Positions 35,741 to 46,594 are shown, numbered from the stretch's first letter. The stretch: 64,000 nt of DNA from Arthrobacter sp. E3 (GCF_017353415.1 NZ_JAFMPX010000013.1:16877-80876), one strand, 5' to 3'. Numbers and translations are program-made. The notes: generated by a model not told the origin, from the sequence alone.

Positions 35741-37362
35741 GCGCTTTGCCAACGGCACCCGGCAGGGTCCACACTGGATCCACGGAAACAGCCGACTACG
35801 TCATTGTCGGTGCCGGTTCAGCCGGGGCTGCACTGGCCTGCAGGCTCAGCGAGGACAAGAACACCTCCGTGCTGTTGTTGGAAGCCGGGCCTGTCGATGC
35901 GAAAATGGAGATCCACATTCCAGCGGCCTTCTCCTCCTTGTTCCGTTCGGAAGTGGACTGGGACTATGACACCGAACCACAACCTGGACTGAAGAACCGC
36001 CGGATATTCTGGCCTCGGGGCAGGATGCTGGGCGGGTCCTCTTCCATCAATGCCATGATGTGGGTCCGCGGGTTCCCTGAAGACTATGACGCGTGGGGTG
36101 CGGCGGCAGGGGAAGGGTGGAGCTGGAAATCGCTGTTGCCGTTCTTCACTCGAACGGAACGAGTCGAAGGAGCCAACAACCAGGAAACCGGGTCATCGGG
36201 CCCCATGAGCATCGAGGTGCAGCGGAGTCCGCGCTCCCACACCGCTACCTTCCTTGCCGCGGCAAAGGAACTCGGCTACAAAATCATCGCGGCCAACTCC
36301 AGCAATCAGGAAGGTTTCAGCCAAACGATGGTGTCCCAATCCAAGGGATCCCGATTCAGCACCGTCGACGGGTACCTCAAACCCGCTCGCAAGCGAACCA
36401 ACCTCACGGTGCGCACCGACGCCCAGGCCACGCGGGTTCTCTTTGAAGGGACAACTGCCGTCGGTGTCGAATACGTGCAAGACGGCGTGAGCCGCACGCT
36501 CCGTGCCGCGAAGGAAGTGATCCTGTGCGGTGGTGCCATCAACACCCCACAACTTCTCCTGCTATCCGGGATCGGAGATCGCGAAGACCTGCAGGCCCTT
36601 GGCATCACAGTTATCACTCACTCCCCAGAAGTGGGCAAGAACTTGAAGGACCACCTGGTTGCCTTGTTGGCTGTTGACGCAACCGCAGATACCTTGTTCC
36701 TCGCCCAGAAACCCGGGCAGCTGGCGAGCTACCTGTCTCGGAAGAAAGGCATGCTGACCTCGAATGTGGGTGAGGCCTACGGCTTCGTTCGCACCGACCC
36801 CGGATTGGAGCTTCCTGACATTGAGCTGATCTTCGCCCCTGTCGCCTTCATTGGCGAAGGGCTTATCGAGCACACAGGTCACGGCATCTCCGTGGGCGCC
36901 ATTTTGCTGCACCCCGAAAGCACCGGCACCATCCGACTCGCCACGGCCGACCCTCTCGACAAACCACTCATCGACCCGCAGTATCTCAGCGACCCAACCG
37001 GAAAAGACCGGACAGCACTCATGGCAGGACTTGCCGTGTGTGAAAAGATCATTGCCAGCGACGCCATGCGCCAGAGCACCAATGGAAACTTCATCCAACC
37101 GGCAGGGGCCGGACATCTGCCGGTTGAGGAGCGCGACGATCTCGCCATCAACCAACATGCCCAAACCCTTTACCATCCGGTGGGAACCGCGCGGATGGGG
37201 ACGGATGAGGCTTCCGTTGTGGATGAACAGCTGAGGGTTCGTGGCGTGAGCGGACTGCGTGTTGCCGACGCGTCGATCATGCCGAATATTATCCGGGGGC
37301 ATACCAATGCCCCATCCATCGTGATCGGGGAGAAGGCGGCGGCACTCATTCTGGGCTGGTAG
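35737..37362 (+). CDS. GMC-family oxidoreductase (choline dehydrogenase-like)
   Basis: A 541-residue FAD enzyme. YVIVGAGSAGAALACRLSE (about residues 20-38) is the dinucleotide fold, GRMLGGSSSINAM the first GMC signature, GAINTPQLLLLSGIG the second, and the catalytic His is in YHPVGTARMG with Asn/His in NIIRGHTNAPS. The class oxidises alcohols such as choline, aliphatic alcohols or polyethylene glycol. No betaine genes lie nearby, so choline is not favoured. It follows the aldehyde dehydrogenase. Confidence 0.93.
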   Translation: MSALPTAPGRVHTGSTETADYVIVGAGSAGAALACRLSEDKNTSVLLLEAGPVDAKMEIHIPAAFSSLFRSEVDWDYDTEPQPGLKNRRIFWPRGRMLGGSSSINAMMWVRGFPEDYDAWGAAAGEGWSWKSLLPFFTRTERVEGANNQETGSSGPMSIEVQRSPRSHTATFLAAAKELGYKIIAANSSNQEGFSQTMVSQSKGSRFSTVDGYLKPARKRTNLTVRTDAQATRVLFEGTTAVGVEYVQDGVSRTLRAAKEVILCGGAINTPQLLLLSGIGDREDLQALGITVITHSPEVGKNLKDHLVALLAVDATADTLFLAQKPGQLASYLSRKKGMLTSNVGEAYGFVRTDPGLELPDIELIFAPVAFIGEGLIEHTGHGISVGAILLHPESTGTIRLATADPLDKPLIDPQYLSDPTGKDRTALMAGLAVCEKIIASDAMRQSTNGNFIQPAGAGHLPVEERDDLAINQHAQTLYHPVGTARMGTDEASVVDEQLRVRGVSGLRVADASIMPNIIRGHTNAPSIVIGEKAAALILGW

Positions 37363-37396
37363 CTCCGGGATCACCTGACATGGAAGGCGTGTGCTG

Positions 37397-37744
37397 TCAG
37401 CTGCCGGCTTCGTTGAGGAAGTCCAGCAACACGGCAGCCTGATTTTCATGGTGGTCCTTGGCTCCGTACAGCAGCACCACGTTCTCATGCTCGGAGATGA
37501 CCTCCCGCAGCTGCGCAACGGCAGGGTTCTCTTTCAGCTCAGCCGTGTAGTCGCGGACAAAGGCCTCGAAGCGCTCCGCCACATGGTCGAAGGCGTTGCG
37601 CACCTCGTTGCTGGGCGCCACTTCCTTGAGCCAAACGTCAATTTTGTCCTTTTTGATCCCGCGGGGCCACAGCCTGTCGACCAGAACACGGTACTCCCCC
37701 GATTCGGGGTCCTCATATACGCGCAAAATCCGAAGTGTGCCCAT
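37397..37744 (-). CDS. DUF488 family protein
   Basis: A 115-residue protein with the DUF488 motif RVLVDRLWPRGIKKD (residues about 19-33) and VVLLYGAKDHHENQA near the C-terminus. Family size is normal. Function is not established. It lies downstream of the mepB-like gene on the same strand. Confidence 0.9.
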   Translation of the reverse strand: MGTLRILRVYEDPESGEYRVLVDRLWPRGIKKDKIDVWLKEVAPSNEVRNAFDHVAERFEAFVRDYTAELKENPAVAQLREVISEHENVVLLYGAKDHHENQAAVLLDFLNEAGS

Positions 37745-38304
37745 ATCCGCATCCTAGTCTGGAAACGCGGGCCGCGGCAGGGGAAACTTCGACTCCTGCG
37801 CACCATCAGCGCTGTATGTGCCGCCACCCTCTCACTGCTGCGGCACTTTCGCCAGGCATGGTGCGCAGGCGTCACATTCACGTTGCGTGAAGTCCGCCGG
37901 GACTGGGCGTTTCCGCACTCCACATCCGGCGGGTACACACGCATGGCCCGTTTGCCACCGTTCCCATCAACGGAAACCACGCCATGGCGGACCAATGCAC
38001 TGGTGGGGAACACAAAATGTCCCAGCCCCGCGCCAAAGCCGGCCTGGACAACGAACAACTCCACGCCGTCGTCCGTGTCAAAGGGCCGGATGGGTCCCTC
38101 GAACGAACGCTGCCACACGGTGGCAAATTGCCCGGCTTTGATGGGTGTGGCCTTGGCGGAACGGAACACGGCTCGACGGCCGACGAGGGTCAGGATGAGG
38201 CCGCAGTACGCCGCACTTTCAGGCTGGGCCACGATGTCAGCACAGGCCAGCCCGGCAGGTTCCCAGACGCGTGCCCGCACCTCCAACAACGCTGCATGGC
38301 GCAT
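37534..38304 (-). pseudogene. MepB-family gene, probably frameshifted near its 3' end
   Basis: From ATG 38304 (GGGAGGT six bases upstream) the protein matches MepB: AKATPIKAGQFATVWQR, GPIRPFD, GHFVFPTSALVRHGVV, GKRAMRVYPP. After about residue 130 the expected end (TQxWQ...YF) is missing. The frame instead runs to 256 residues and overlaps DUF488 by 211 bases in another frame. A frame change near 37910 would end at TGA 37832 after about 157 residues, the family's usual size. A sequencing error or a real decay mutation are both possible. Confidence 0.65.
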
Positions 38305-38410
38305 CGGCGCACCTCCCATCACGGCAATATTTGTAGTCCGCATGTTATCAACGCGCGCGGGGTTCCGGGTGCAATCGGGGAACCGGCGCAAAACATGGAA
38401 GAATTGGCCC

Positions 38411-41032
38411 ATGGCTGAAAACATTCCGGGCACAGACACGCCCGCACCCACGTCAAGCAACGTTCCCGACAAGCCCGTTCTGGAGGGACTTGAAGAATCC
38501 CTGACCAAGCGCTGGCTCGCCGAGGGGACCTACAAGTTCAACCGGGAGACCACGCGGGAGCAGGTGTATTCCATCGACACTCCCCCGCCCACGGCATCCG
38601 GTTCGCTGCACGTGGGGCACATGTTCTCCTACACGCAGACCGACGTGCTGGCCCGCTTCCAGCGCATGAACGGCAAGAACGTGTTCTACCCGATGGGCTG
38701 GGATGACAACGGCCTGCCCACCGAGCGCCGCGTGCAGAACTACTACGGTGTGCGCTGCGATCCGAAGATCACGTACGACGCCGACTACCGCCCTCCCGCT
38801 GCCCCGGCCAAGAACCAGCGTGATTTCGATGTGATCTCCCGCAAGAACTTCATCGAGTTGTGCGAAGAGCTCGCCGTTGAGGACGAGAAGGTTTTTGAGC
38901 ACCTATTCCAGACACTGGGCCTGTCCGTTGACTGGGAGCTGACGTACCGCACCATCGACGACCACTCCCGTGCCGTGTCCCAGCGTGGGTTCCTGGCGAA
39001 CCTCGCTGCCGGCGACGCCTACATGGCCGAAGCACCCACGCTCTGGGACGTCACGTTCCGCACAGCGGTGGCTCAGGCCGAGCTTGAGGACCGGGAGATG
39101 CCCGGCGCGTACTACCGGTACCCGTTCTTCGCCGAAGACGGCACCAAGATCTACGTTGAAACCACGCGCCCAGAACTGCTGGCCGCCTGCTCCGCTCTGG
39201 TGGCCAACCCGGATGACGAGCGCTACAAGCCGTTGTTTGGCAAGAAGGTCACCTCACCGCTCTTTGGTGTTGAGGTGGAGGTTCGCGCCCACGCCCTGGC
39301 CAAGGCGGACAAGGGCTCCGGCATTGCCATGGTGTGCACGTTCGGTGACTTGACCGACGTGACCTGGTGGCGCGAGCTGCAGCTGCCCACCCGCGCTATT
39401 GTGGGCCGCGACGGCCGCATCCTGGGCGAAAGTCCTGAGTGGATCACCACCGAGGAAGGGCGCGAGAACTACGCCAAGATCGCCGGCAAGACAGTTTTCA
39501 GTGCCAAGGAAGGCGTCGTGGCGATGCTGACCGAGGCGGAGCTGGTTGACGGTGAGGTCAAGAAGATCATGCACCCGGTGAACTTCTTCGAAAAGGGCGA
39601 CAAGCCATTGGAGATCGTCAGCTCACGCCAGTGGTACATCCGCAACGGCGGCCGCGACGAGGAACGCCGCGAACGCCTGATCAACCGCGGTGCGCAGATC
39701 GAATTCCACCCCGCATTCATGCGCTCGCGCTACGACAACTGGATCTCCGGCCTGAACGGCGACTGGCTCGTTTCCCGCCAGCGCTTCTTCGGCGTTCCGG
39801 TTCCCGTCTGGTACCCCTTGGATGAGGACGCCAACCCGGACTACGACCACCCGATCCTACCCATGACGGACATGCTGCCCGTTGACCCAGCCGCCGATGC
39901 GGCTCCGGGCTTCACCGAGGAGCAGCGCAACGCCGCTGGCGGGTTCGTTGGCGACGCCGACGTGCTGGACACCTGGGCCACATCTTCGCTGACACCGCAG
40001 ATTGTGGGCGGCTGGGGCGTTGATGAGAACTTGTTCTCCACCGTCTTCCCGTTCGACCTGCGTCCGCAGGGCCACGACATCATCCGCACCTGGCTGTTCT
40101 CCTCCGCCGTGCGGGCAGATGCCCTGCAGGACACCGCACCGTGGAAGCACGCTGCCATCTCCGGCTGGATCCTTGACCCGGACCGCAAGAAGATGTCCAA
40201 GTCCAAGGGCAACGTGGTGGTCCCCACCGACGTGCTCAACGACTTCGGTGCCGACGCCGTCCGCTACTGGGCCGCTTCGGCCAAGCTCGGTGCCGACACG
40301 GCGTATGAGATTGCACAGATGAAGATTGGCCGCCGTTTGGCGATCAAGCTGCTCAACGCCTCCAAATTTGTGCTCAACCTTGGGGCCACCGAGGCGAATG
40401 TGCTCAGTGCTGACAGCGAGGTGCTGAGCAACCCCTTGGACCGTGCACTGTTGGCCCAGCTGGCAGAAGTGGTGAATGCGTCGACTGCTGCGTTTGAGAA
40501 GTACGACTACGCCCGCGCCCTGCAACTGACGGAGAGCTTCTTCTGGCACTTCACCGACGACTACGTGGAGCTCATCAAGGACCGGGCGTATGGTGCGGCC
40601 GGCGAGGAGGGTCAGGCGTCCGTGTTGGCTGCACTGGCCACCACGCTTGATTCACTGCTGCGCTTGTTCGCACCGTTCCTGCCGTTCGCCACGGAGGAAG
40701 TGTGGGGCTGGTGGCGTACCGCTTCGGTGCACCGCGCACCATGGCCCACCGCCGTTGCCGTGGACGACGGCGACACCACCTTGCTCTCGACCGTCGGGGA
40801 CGCGTTGAGCGGCATCCGCAAGGCCAAGTCCGAGGCGAAGGTCAAGCAGCGCACCCAGGTGATCTCGGCGACCGTCACTGCCGGTGAAGTACGGGCAGCT
40901 CAGCTGGCCGCCGGTTTGGGCGACCTCAAAGCGGCAGCAAACGCCCTTGAGATCACCATTGCCGTGGGTGAGGGCGAGCTGAGCGTCTCCGACGTCGAGC
41001 TGGCACCGGCTGAGGAGCCCGCGCAGGCCTGA
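38411..41032 (+). CDS. valS: Valine--tRNA ligase
   Basis: An 873-residue class Ia synthetase. HIGH is in [13 protein letters not shown] and KMSKS in [12 protein letters not shown]; the editing domain has [32 protein letters not shown] is ValS-specific. The C-terminus ends without the long coiled coil of many ValS. No T-box is seen upstream, in contrast to ileS. Long frames reaching back to 37391 are antisense to mepB/DUF488. Confidence 0.96.
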   Translation: MAENIPGTDTPAPTSSNVPDKPVLEGLEESLTKRWLAEGTYKFNRETTREQVYSIDTPPPTASGSLHVGHMFSYTQTDVLARFQRMNGKNVFYPMGWDDNGLPTERRVQNYYGVRCDPKITYDADYRPPAAPAKNQRDFDVISRKNFIELCEELAVEDEKVFEHLFQTLGLSVDWELTYRTIDDHSRAVSQRGFLANLAAGDAYMAEAPTLWDVTFRTAVAQAELEDREMPGAYYRYPFFAEDGTKIYVETTRPELLAACSALVANPDDERYKPLFGKKVTSPLFGVEVEVRAHALAKADKGSGIAMVCTFGDLTDVTWWRELQLPTRAIVGRDGRILGESPEWITTEEGRENYAKIAGKTVFSAKEGVVAMLTEAELVDGEVKKIMHPVNFFEKGDKPLEIVSSRQWYIRNGGRDEERRERLINRGAQIEFHPAFMRSRYDNWISGLNGDWLVSRQRFFGVPVPVWYPLDEDANPDYDHPILPMTDMLPVDPAADAAPGFTEEQRNAAGGFVGDADVLDTWATSSLTPQIVGGWGVDENLFSTVFPFDLRPQGHDIIRTWLFSSAVRADALQDTAPWKHAAISGWILDPDRKKMSKSKGNVVVPTDVLNDFGADAVRYWAASAKLGADTAYEIAQMKIGRRLAIKLLNASKFVLNLGATEANVLSADSEVLSNPLDRALLAQLAEVVNASTAAFEKYDYARALQLTESFFWHFTDDYVELIKDRAYGAAGEEGQASVLAALATTLDSLLRLFAPFLPFATEEVWGWWRTASVHRAPWPTAVAVDDGDTTLLSTVGDALSGIRKAKSEAKVKQRTQVISATVTAGEVRAAQLAAGLGDLKAAANALEITIAVGEGELSVSDVELAPAEEPAQA

Positions 41033-41053
41033 TCCGTTCCGCCGGCACTTAAC

Positions 41054-41130
41054 TTATGCGTCCGATTCGACTGCGAATGGTGCGCCACTGACACCGTGGC
41101 GCACCATTCGCAGGTGAATCCGGCGCATAA
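41054..41130. repeat. Large intergenic palindrome after valS
   Basis: CTGCGAATGGTGCGCCAC (41071-41088) is matched perfectly by its complement at 41096-41113 across the loop TGACACC. Outside this core, TTATGCG...GATTCGA and GTGAATC...CGCATAA extend pairing to about 35 bases per arm with four mismatches. It is too long for an ordinary terminator and precedes a separate normal terminator. Confidence 0.85.
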
Positions 41131-41153
41131 TAATCGGCGTTCGAGAAGCGCGT

Positions 41154-41195
41154 AAAAAAGTGCCGCCACCCCTGCTTGGGTGACGGCACTTTTTT
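41154..41195. terminator. Bidirectional terminator, valS and DsbA-like gene
   Basis: AAAAAAGTGCCG (41154-41165) pairs with CGGCACTTTTTT (41184-41195), with CACCC/GGGTG inside. It serves the convergent genes on both sides. Confidence 0.9.
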
Positions 41196-41212
41196 CGCTT
41201 CTCCAACCCTAT

Positions 41213-41839
41213 TTATCTGGCCTGCGGTTCTTCCGTGCGGCTGCGCTTGATCTCAAAGAAGTAGGGGAAACCCGCCAATGTCAGGGTGGCGTCCCACAGC
41301 TTGCCGGCTTCTTCGCCGCGCGGAATGCGCGTGATGACGGGACCGAAGAATGCGGTGTCGTTGAAGGCCACAATCGGTGTTCCAACGTCCTGTCCCACTT
41401 GGTTGATGCCCTCGGCGTGGCTGGCGCGCAGTGCCACGTCATAACGATCAGTGGTTGCCACAGCAGCCAGTTCTGCAGGCAGCCCAACTTCGGCCAGCGC
41501 CTTGGCGATGACGTTGTCAAGATCCCTATTGCCATTGACGTGAATTTCCGTGCCCATGGCGTCGTACAGCGGCTTGATGAACTGGTTGCCATGTTCCTGC
41601 GCAGCAGCAGTGATAACACGGACCGGGCCCCAGGCCTTGGCCACATGAGCCTTGTAGTCCTCGGAAATATCCTCGCGATTTTCGTTCAATACCGACAGGC
41701 TCATCACGTGCCAGTTGACCTTGATACTGCGAACTTGCTCAACTTCGCAGATCCAGCGTGAAGTTGCCCAAGCGTAGGGGCAGGTGGGATCAAACCAGAA
41801 GTCAGCGGTTTCAACAGCGGTTGCATTATTTTCAGTCAT
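41213..41839 (-). CDS. DsbA-family protein, Rv2466c-like
   Basis: A 208-residue thioredoxin-fold protein with a helical insert. WFDPTCPYAWATSRWICEVE (residues about 14-33) resembles the mycothiol-dependent nitroreductase Rv2466c, but the second active-site Cys is Ala (CPYA). GTPIVAFNDTAFFGPV holds the cis-proline. A single cysteine favours a mycothiol-linked mono-thiol mechanism. GGAGG lies six bases before the ATG. Cytoplasmic; the physiological substrate is unknown. Confidence 0.88.
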   Translation of the reverse strand: MTENNATAVETADFWFDPTCPYAWATSRWICEVEQVRSIKVNWHVMSLSVLNENREDISEDYKAHVAKAWGPVRVITAAAQEHGNQFIKPLYDAMGTEIHVNGNRDLDNVIAKALAEVGLPAELAAVATTDRYDVALRASHAEGINQVGQDVGTPIVAFNDTAFFGPVITRIPRGEEAGKLWDATLTLAGFPYFFEIKRSRTEEPQAR

Positions 41840-41952
41840 GAAAAACCTCCTTGGTAAAGCATGGATGAGAAGGACCAGCACACGGCAGACCCACTAACTC
41901 GTACAACCATGTGGAGTGGAAGGCTATTCCGCCGGACGCCCTAGGCCAACTG

Positions 41953-43239
41953 TCAGGCGGACTTGTTCCTGCGTTTGGCAACCACGTCATGCGGGATGAG
42001 CGTCGGCTCAGCCTTCTTGGCAACTACGTCTGCCGTGATGACCACCGACGCGATGTCCTCTCGGCTGGGGAGATCGAACATGACCGGTTGGAGGACGTCT
42101 TCCAGGATGGCCCGCAAGCCACGCGCACCTGTTCCACGGGTCAACGCCAGATCCGCGATGGCGTCGAGTGCCTCGTCCTCAAACTCGAGGTCGACGCCGT
42201 CGAGCGTGAACATCTTTTGATACTGCTTGACCAGCGCGTTCTTCGGTGCCGTCAGGATCTGGATCAGTGCCGTTCGGTCCAACTGCGTGACAGTGGTGAT
42301 GACAGGCAGGCGGCCAATGAATTCCGGGATCAGACCAAACTTCAGCAGGTCCTCAGGCATGACGTCGGCGTAAGTGGCCTCCGACTGTTTGAGGGCACTG
42401 AGCGGGGCGCCAAAGCCGATGCCTTTTTTCCCGGCCCGTGAGCCGATGATCTCTTCCAGCCCGGCAAAGGCTCCAGCCACAATGAAGAGCACGTTCGTGG
42501 TGTCGATTTGGATGAATTCCTGGTGGGGGTGCTTGCGTCCGCCCTGTGGAGGGACCGAGGCAACGGTGCCTTCAAGGATTTTCAACAACGCTTGCTGGAC
42601 GCCTTCCCCGGATACGTCACGGGTGATGGAAGGGTTCTCCGACTTGCGTGAGATCTTGTCGATTTCGTCGATGTAAATGATGCCGTGTTCGGCCTTCTTG
42701 ATGTCAAAGTCCGCTGCCTGGATGAGTTTGAGGAGAATGTTCTCCACGTCCTCACCCACGTAGCCGGCCTCGGTCAATGCGGTGGCATCGGCGACGGCGA
42801 AGGGAACGTTCAAGCGCCGCGCAAGGGTTTGTGCCAAATAGGTTTTTCCACAGCCCGTGGGTCCTACCAGCAAAATATTCGACTTCGCGATTTCCACTTC
42901 GTCATGGATGCCCGTGGAAATGGTGTTGCTTTTGACGGCGTGCCCGGACTGGATCCGCTTGTAGTGGTTGTACACAGCAACCGCCAATGAACGTTTGGCC
43001 GGTTCCTGACCAACCACGTATTCCTGCAGGAAATCGAAGATCTCACGCGGCTTGGGAAGTTCGAACGTATCAAGGTCGGCAACTTCGGCCAGTTCCTCAT
43101 CGATGATCTCGTTGCACAGTTCAATGCACTCGTCGCAGATGTACACCCCGGGCCCGGCAATGAGTTTGCGGACCTGTTTTTGGCTCTTGCCGCAGAAGGA
43201 ACACTTCAGCAGATCGGTGCTTTCGCCCATCCTGGCCAT
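41953..43239 (-). CDS. clpX: ATP-dependent Clp protease ATP-binding subunit ClpX
   Basis: A 428-residue AAA+ unfoldase. The N-terminal zinc domain has CSFCGKSQ...CDECIELC; Walker A is [10 protein letters not shown], Walker [10 protein letters not shown], and the pore loop is in [11 protein letters not shown] ClpP-docking IGF loop is seen as IGFGAP. It feeds substrates to ClpP1P2, encoded upstream in the same direction. The start is ATG 43239. Confidence 0.98.
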   Translation of the reverse strand: MARMGESTDLLKCSFCGKSQKQVRKLIAGPGVYICDECIELCNEIIDEELAEVADLDTFELPKPREIFDFLQEYVVGQEPAKRSLAVAVYNHYKRIQSGHAVKSNTISTGIHDEVEIAKSNILLVGPTGCGKTYLAQTLARRLNVPFAVADATALTEAGYVGEDVENILLKLIQAADFDIKKAEHGIIYIDEIDKISRKSENPSITRDVSGEGVQQALLKILEGTVASVPPQGGRKHPHQEFIQIDTTNVLFIVAGAFAGLEEIIGSRAGKKGIGFGAPLSALKQSEATYADVMPEDLLKFGLIPEFIGRLPVITTVTQLDRTALIQILTAPKNALVKQYQKMFTLDGVDLEFEDEALDAIADLALTRGTGARGLRAILEDVLQPVMFDLPSREDIASVVITADVVAKKAEPTLIPHDVVAKRRNKSA

Positions 43240-43375
43240 CAATGTGTCCTTTCGCGCATAACCCGCCGGTGGCGAAGTTACCTCTAAAACTTGTGCGTTC
43301 CCGGCCGGTGCCGGGGAACGTCCTACGAACTACATTCCACTCTAAGCCACGGCATGGACATTGGGCGGAAGGCAA

Positions 43376-43416
43376 GCACCGGAACAAGGGCTTTTTTACA
43401 TCCCCCGTTCCGGTGC
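43376..43416 (-). terminator. Hairpin between clpP2 and clpX
   Basis: GCACCGGAAC (43376-43385) and its complement GTTCCGGTGC (43407-43416) flank a loop with a T/A-run. It may partly terminate the clpP1-clpP2 message before clpX. Confidence 0.5.
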
Positions 43417-43430
43417 GTGCCAGAGCCCAC

Positions 43431-44105
43431 TTAGCGCGTGATGGCGGCAGGCTTGATCTTGCGCGGTGCAAGCACCTCGTCGATCAGGCCGTAATCCTTG
43501 GCCTGCGCGGCCGTGAGGATGTTGTCACGCTCAATGTCATTGCTGACCTGCTCCGGCGTGCGGCCGGAGAGCTCGGCAAGGGTGTCCTCAAGCCATGAAC
43601 GCATGCGCATGACCTCATTGGCCTGGATTTCCAGGTCGGAAGCCTGGCCACCCTGCCCGCCGGACAGTGCCGGCTGGTGGATGAGCACGCGTGCGTTGGG
43701 CAGGGCCAGGCGCTTGCCCGGGGCTCCGGCGGCAAGCAGCACGGCCGCCGCGGAAGCAGCCTGACCCAGGCACACAGTCTGGATTTCCGGGCGAACAAAC
43801 TGCATGGTGTCGTAAATGGCCGTCATGGCCGTGAACGATCCACCGGGAGAGTTGATGTACAGCGTGATGTCGCGGTCTGTGTCATCGGCTTCGAGTACAA
43901 GAAGCTGGGCCATGACGTCGTCGGCTGAGGCATCGTCAACCTGGACGCCCAGGAAGATGATGCGGTCCTCGAAGAGCTTCGTGTACGGGTCCTGACGCTT
44001 GAAACCGTAGGGGGTGCGCTCCTCGAACTGCGGAAGCACGTAGCGGCTGGAGGGCAGGTTGCCGGCAGTCTTGCCAAAAGCTGTGCTGCCAAAGTTGTAA
44101 GTCAT
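43431..44105 (-). CDS. clpP2: Clp protease proteolytic subunit 2
   Basis: A 224-residue serine protease subunit. Catalytic Ser is in [11 protein letters not shown] (about residue 121), His in NARVLIHQP and Asp in ERDNIL-type region. The longer N-terminus ([20 protein letters not shown]) fits actinobacterial ClpP2, which assembles with ClpP1 into the active mixed tetradecamer and docks ClpX/ClpC. It lies 42 bases after clpP1. Confidence 0.96.
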   Translation of the reverse strand: MTYNFGSTAFGKTAGNLPSSRYVLPQFEERTPYGFKRQDPYTKLFEDRIIFLGVQVDDASADDVMAQLLVLEADDTDRDITLYINSPGGSFTAMTAIYDTMQFVRPEIQTVCLGQAASAAAVLLAAGAPGKRLALPNARVLIHQPALSGGQGGQASDLEIQANEVMRMRSWLEDTLAELSGRTPEQVSNDIERDNILTAAQAKDYGLIDEVLAPRKIKPAAITR

Positions 44106-44147
44106 GATCGGTTACTCCTGAAATCGAGGATTCTCTTTGGCGGGGCT

Positions 44148-44768
44148 TTAGCTGGCGTTGGTTCCGCCGCCGCCGGCAACGGAACCGGCGTGGCGCGCGA
44201 TCTTGTCGAAGAAGCCGTATTCGAGTCCCTGCTCGGCTGTGAACCACTTGTCGCGGTCGTTGTCGACGAGGATTTTCTCGATCGTCTGGCCTGTCTGGTC
44301 GGCTGTCAGTTCAGCCATGACCTTCTTCATGTGCAGGATCAGCTCAGCCTGGATCTTGATGTCCGACGCCGTTCCTCCAATACCGCCTGAGGGCTGGTGC
44401 ATGAGGATGCGTGCGTTGGGCGTGGCATAACGCTTGCCCTTGGTACCGGAGGAGAGCAGGAACTGTCCCATGGACGCAGCCAGCCCGGTGGCGACGGTGA
44501 CGACGTCGTTCGGGATGTACTGCATGGTGTCATAGATCGCCATGCCTGCCGTCACCGAGCCGCCGGGTGAGTTGATGTACAAGAAGATGTCCTTCTCGGG
44601 GTCCTCCGCCGAGAGCAGCAGCAGCTGCGAGCAGATGACGTTCGCGTTGTCGTCTCGAACCTCCGAGCCCAACCAAATGATGCGTTCCTTCAGCAGGCGG
44701 TTGAAGATGTACTGATCCTGGCCGTTCGAATCCGCGCTGGCCATCGTCGGGGTGGTTTGCTGTGCCAT
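44148..44768 (-). CDS. clpP1: Clp protease proteolytic subunit 1
   Basis: A 206-residue ClpP. Catalytic Ser is in [15 protein letters not shown], His in [12 protein letters not shown], and [12 protein letters not shown] is the oligomer handle. ATG 44768 follows AGGAGAGG; the longer frame reaching 44981 is rejected. The Gly-rich tail ([10 protein letters not shown]) is disordered. It is first of the clpP1-clpP2-clpX set. Confidence 0.96.
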   Translation of the reverse strand: MAQQTTPTMASADSNGQDQYIFNRLLKERIIWLGSEVRDDNANVICSQLLLLSAEDPEKDIFLYINSPGGSVTAGMAIYDTMQYIPNDVVTVATGLAASMGQFLLSSGTKGKRYATPNARILMHQPSGGIGGTASDIKIQAELILHMKKVMAELTADQTGQTIEKILVDNDRDKWFTAEQGLEYGFFDKIARHAGSVAGGGGTNAS

Positions 44769-44979
44769 GGTGGGTTTACCTCTCCTTCGTGTGGGCCGCC
44801 GGGCGAGCCCCGCGTGCCCATCACTAATGTTCACTACTTGGACAGTAGCCCTTTTCAGCGATGCGTTGGGGCCCATCCTCACCCTGTTCGCTGTAGGCGC
44901 ACGATCCGCGAAGACACCGTGTGTGCGGGAATAAATCAGCCTGCGCGTGGTGCACGGGGAGGCCACCAACTGTGCACGC

Positions 44980-45026
44980 AAAAAGCCGTTGCCAGCTCCC
45001 CGTGAAAGGAACCGGCAACGGCTTTT
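44980..45026 (-). terminator. Terminator after trigger factor
   Basis: AAAAAGCCGTTGCC (44980-44993) pairs with GGCAACGGCTTTT (45014-45026), 30 bases past the tig stop. Clp genes therefore have their own promoter. Confidence 0.9.
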
Positions 45027-45055
45027 AGTTCTAGCGGCCTGGTGAAAGGTGTGCG

Positions 45056-46432
45056 TTAGATGCGGACTTCGCCCGGATCAACCACTGCCGAGGGCTCGAT
45101 GACCTCGTCCTCGCCGTCGATTTCTTCTACTTCTTCTTCGGAAGCAACCGAGACGAAGTCGGTCAAATCGACCACTGCGCCTTCGGAGTCCTTCACGGAA
45201 GCCTTGGCCAGAACTGCAGCCAGGGCCTTGCGGCGACGAACTTCGCCAACGATCATGTTGACCTGGCCGGAGGAATCCAGCATCTGGGCGAACTGGTTCG
45301 GGTCCATGCCGTACTGGCTGGCGGAGGAAACGATGTAGTCGATCAGTTCAGCCTGGCTGACGCCGATCTCTTCCTTCTCGGCGATGGCATCGAGGATGAT
45401 CTCGTTGCGGAACGCCTTCTCGGTGTTTTCCTTGACCTCGGCGCGGTGCTCTTCGGTGTCGTGCTCTTCGGGGCCGTGTGCGTTCTCCGGCTTGAAGTGC
45501 TGCTCGAGCTGATCTGCGATGACGGATTCCGGAACGGGAACCTCAACGAGGTCAACGAGCTTCTCAAGAACCTTGTCGCGGGCTTCGACGCCCTGCTCAA
45601 CGGTCTTGGACTCGGCAGCCTGCTTGGCCAGGTCTTCCTTCAGTTCAGCAATGGTGTCGAACTCGGAAGCCAGCTGAGCGAAGTCGTCGTTTGCCTCGGG
45701 CAGTTCGCGAACCTTCACGGAGGTGACCTTGACGGTGACCTGTGCTTCTTCACCAGCGTGCTCGCCACCGGCAAGCTTCGTGTTGAAGATGGCCTCTTCG
45801 CCGGCGGACAGGCCGGTGGCAGCCTCGTCCAGGCCGTCGAGCATGTTGCCTGCACCGAGCTGGTAGGAGAGGTCCGAAGCGGAGTCAACCTCGACGTCGT
45901 CGATCTTGGCGTCGATGTTGATGCTGACGAAGTCGCCATCGGCAGCCGGGCGGTCTTCAACCTTCAGCGTGCCGAAGCGGCCGCGCAGCTCGTCAAGAGC
46001 CGTCTCGGTGTCTTCGTCAGTAGCCTCAAGAGCGGCGACCTCAACTTCGATGCCTTCGTAGTCGGGCAGTTCGATCTCGGGACGGATATCCAGTTCAACG
46101 TGGAACTTGACAACGCCTTCGGTGCCGGAAGGGTCGGGAACCTCGGTGATTTCAACCTCGGGACGGCTCAACGGGATGAGCTTGTTCTCGATGACAGCTT
46201 CCTGGTACCAGCCGTTGAGGCCGGAGTTGATGGCCGTCTCCAGGACGTGGCCGCGGCCAACGCGCTGGTCGATCAGCTGGTTCGGGACCTTGCCCTTGCG
46301 GAAGCCAGGCACCTGCACCTGTGTGGCAATTGTCTTGTATGCCTCGGCAATGCTGGGCTTCAATTCCTCAAAGGAAACCTCGACATCGAGCTTGACCCGA
46401 GTGGGTGTGAGGTTTTCGACAGCGCTCTTCAC
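45056..46432 (-). CDS. tig: Trigger factor
   Basis: A 458-residue ribosome-bound chaperone and prolyl isomerase. The ribosome-docking loop is [13 protein letters not shown], the central FKBP-like domain covers about 160-245, and the C-terminal domain ends in an acidic tail ([15 protein letters not shown]). The start is GTG 46432, with GGAG eight bases upstream; the first 22 codons of the longer frame have no ribosome site. Confidence 0.97.
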   Translation of the reverse strand: MKSAVENLTPTRVKLDVEVSFEELKPSIAEAYKTIATQVQVPGFRKGKVPNQLIDQRVGRGHVLETAINSGLNGWYQEAVIENKLIPLSRPEVEITEVPDPSGTEGVVKFHVELDIRPEIELPDYEGIEVEVAALEATDEDTETALDELRGRFGTLKVEDRPAADGDFVSINIDAKIDDVEVDSASDLSYQLGAGNMLDGLDEAATGLSAGEEAIFNTKLAGGEHAGEEAQVTVKVTSVKVRELPEANDDFAQLASEFDTIAELKEDLAKQAAESKTVEQGVEARDKVLEKLVDLVEVPVPESVIADQLEQHFKPENAHGPEEHDTEEHRAEVKENTEKAFRNEIILDAIAEKEEIGVSQAELIDYIVSSASQYGMDPNQFAQMLDSSGQVNMIVGEVRRRKALAAVLAKASVKDSEGAVVDLTDFVSVASEEEVEEIDGEDEVIEPSAVVDPGEVRI

Positions 46433-46521
46433 AGCGTGGTACTCCTGATGGTCTCTAGATGGATATCTGGGCCCAGCACATGGGCAGTCACTGACCAAAC
46501 GTGATCCGGATTATGCTGAAG

Positions 46522-46594
46522 TCGGGGCGACAGGACTCGAACCTGCGGTCTCCTGCTCCCAAAGCAGGCGCGCTAGCCACTACGCTACGCCCCG
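46522..46594 (-). tRNA. tRNA-Pro (anticodon TGG)
   Basis: The cloverleaf has acceptor CGGGGCG/CGCCCCG, anticodon arm CCTGC-TTTGGGA-GCAGG and T-arm GCAGG-TTCGAGT-CCTGT. CCA is not encoded. Confidence 0.96.

Noticed and set aside
35737..37362. Choline dehydrogenase (betA) assignment
   Set aside because: The GMC fold fits, but no betaine aldehyde dehydrogenase, BetI or choline transporter is adjacent and the ALDH beside it is atypical.
37391..38410. N-terminal extension of the valS frame
   Set aside because: It runs opposite DUF488 and mepB; the HIGH domain begins shortly after 38411.
45446..46504. 352-codon plus-strand frame
   Set aside because: It lies opposite the trigger factor gene and has no family match or ribosome site.
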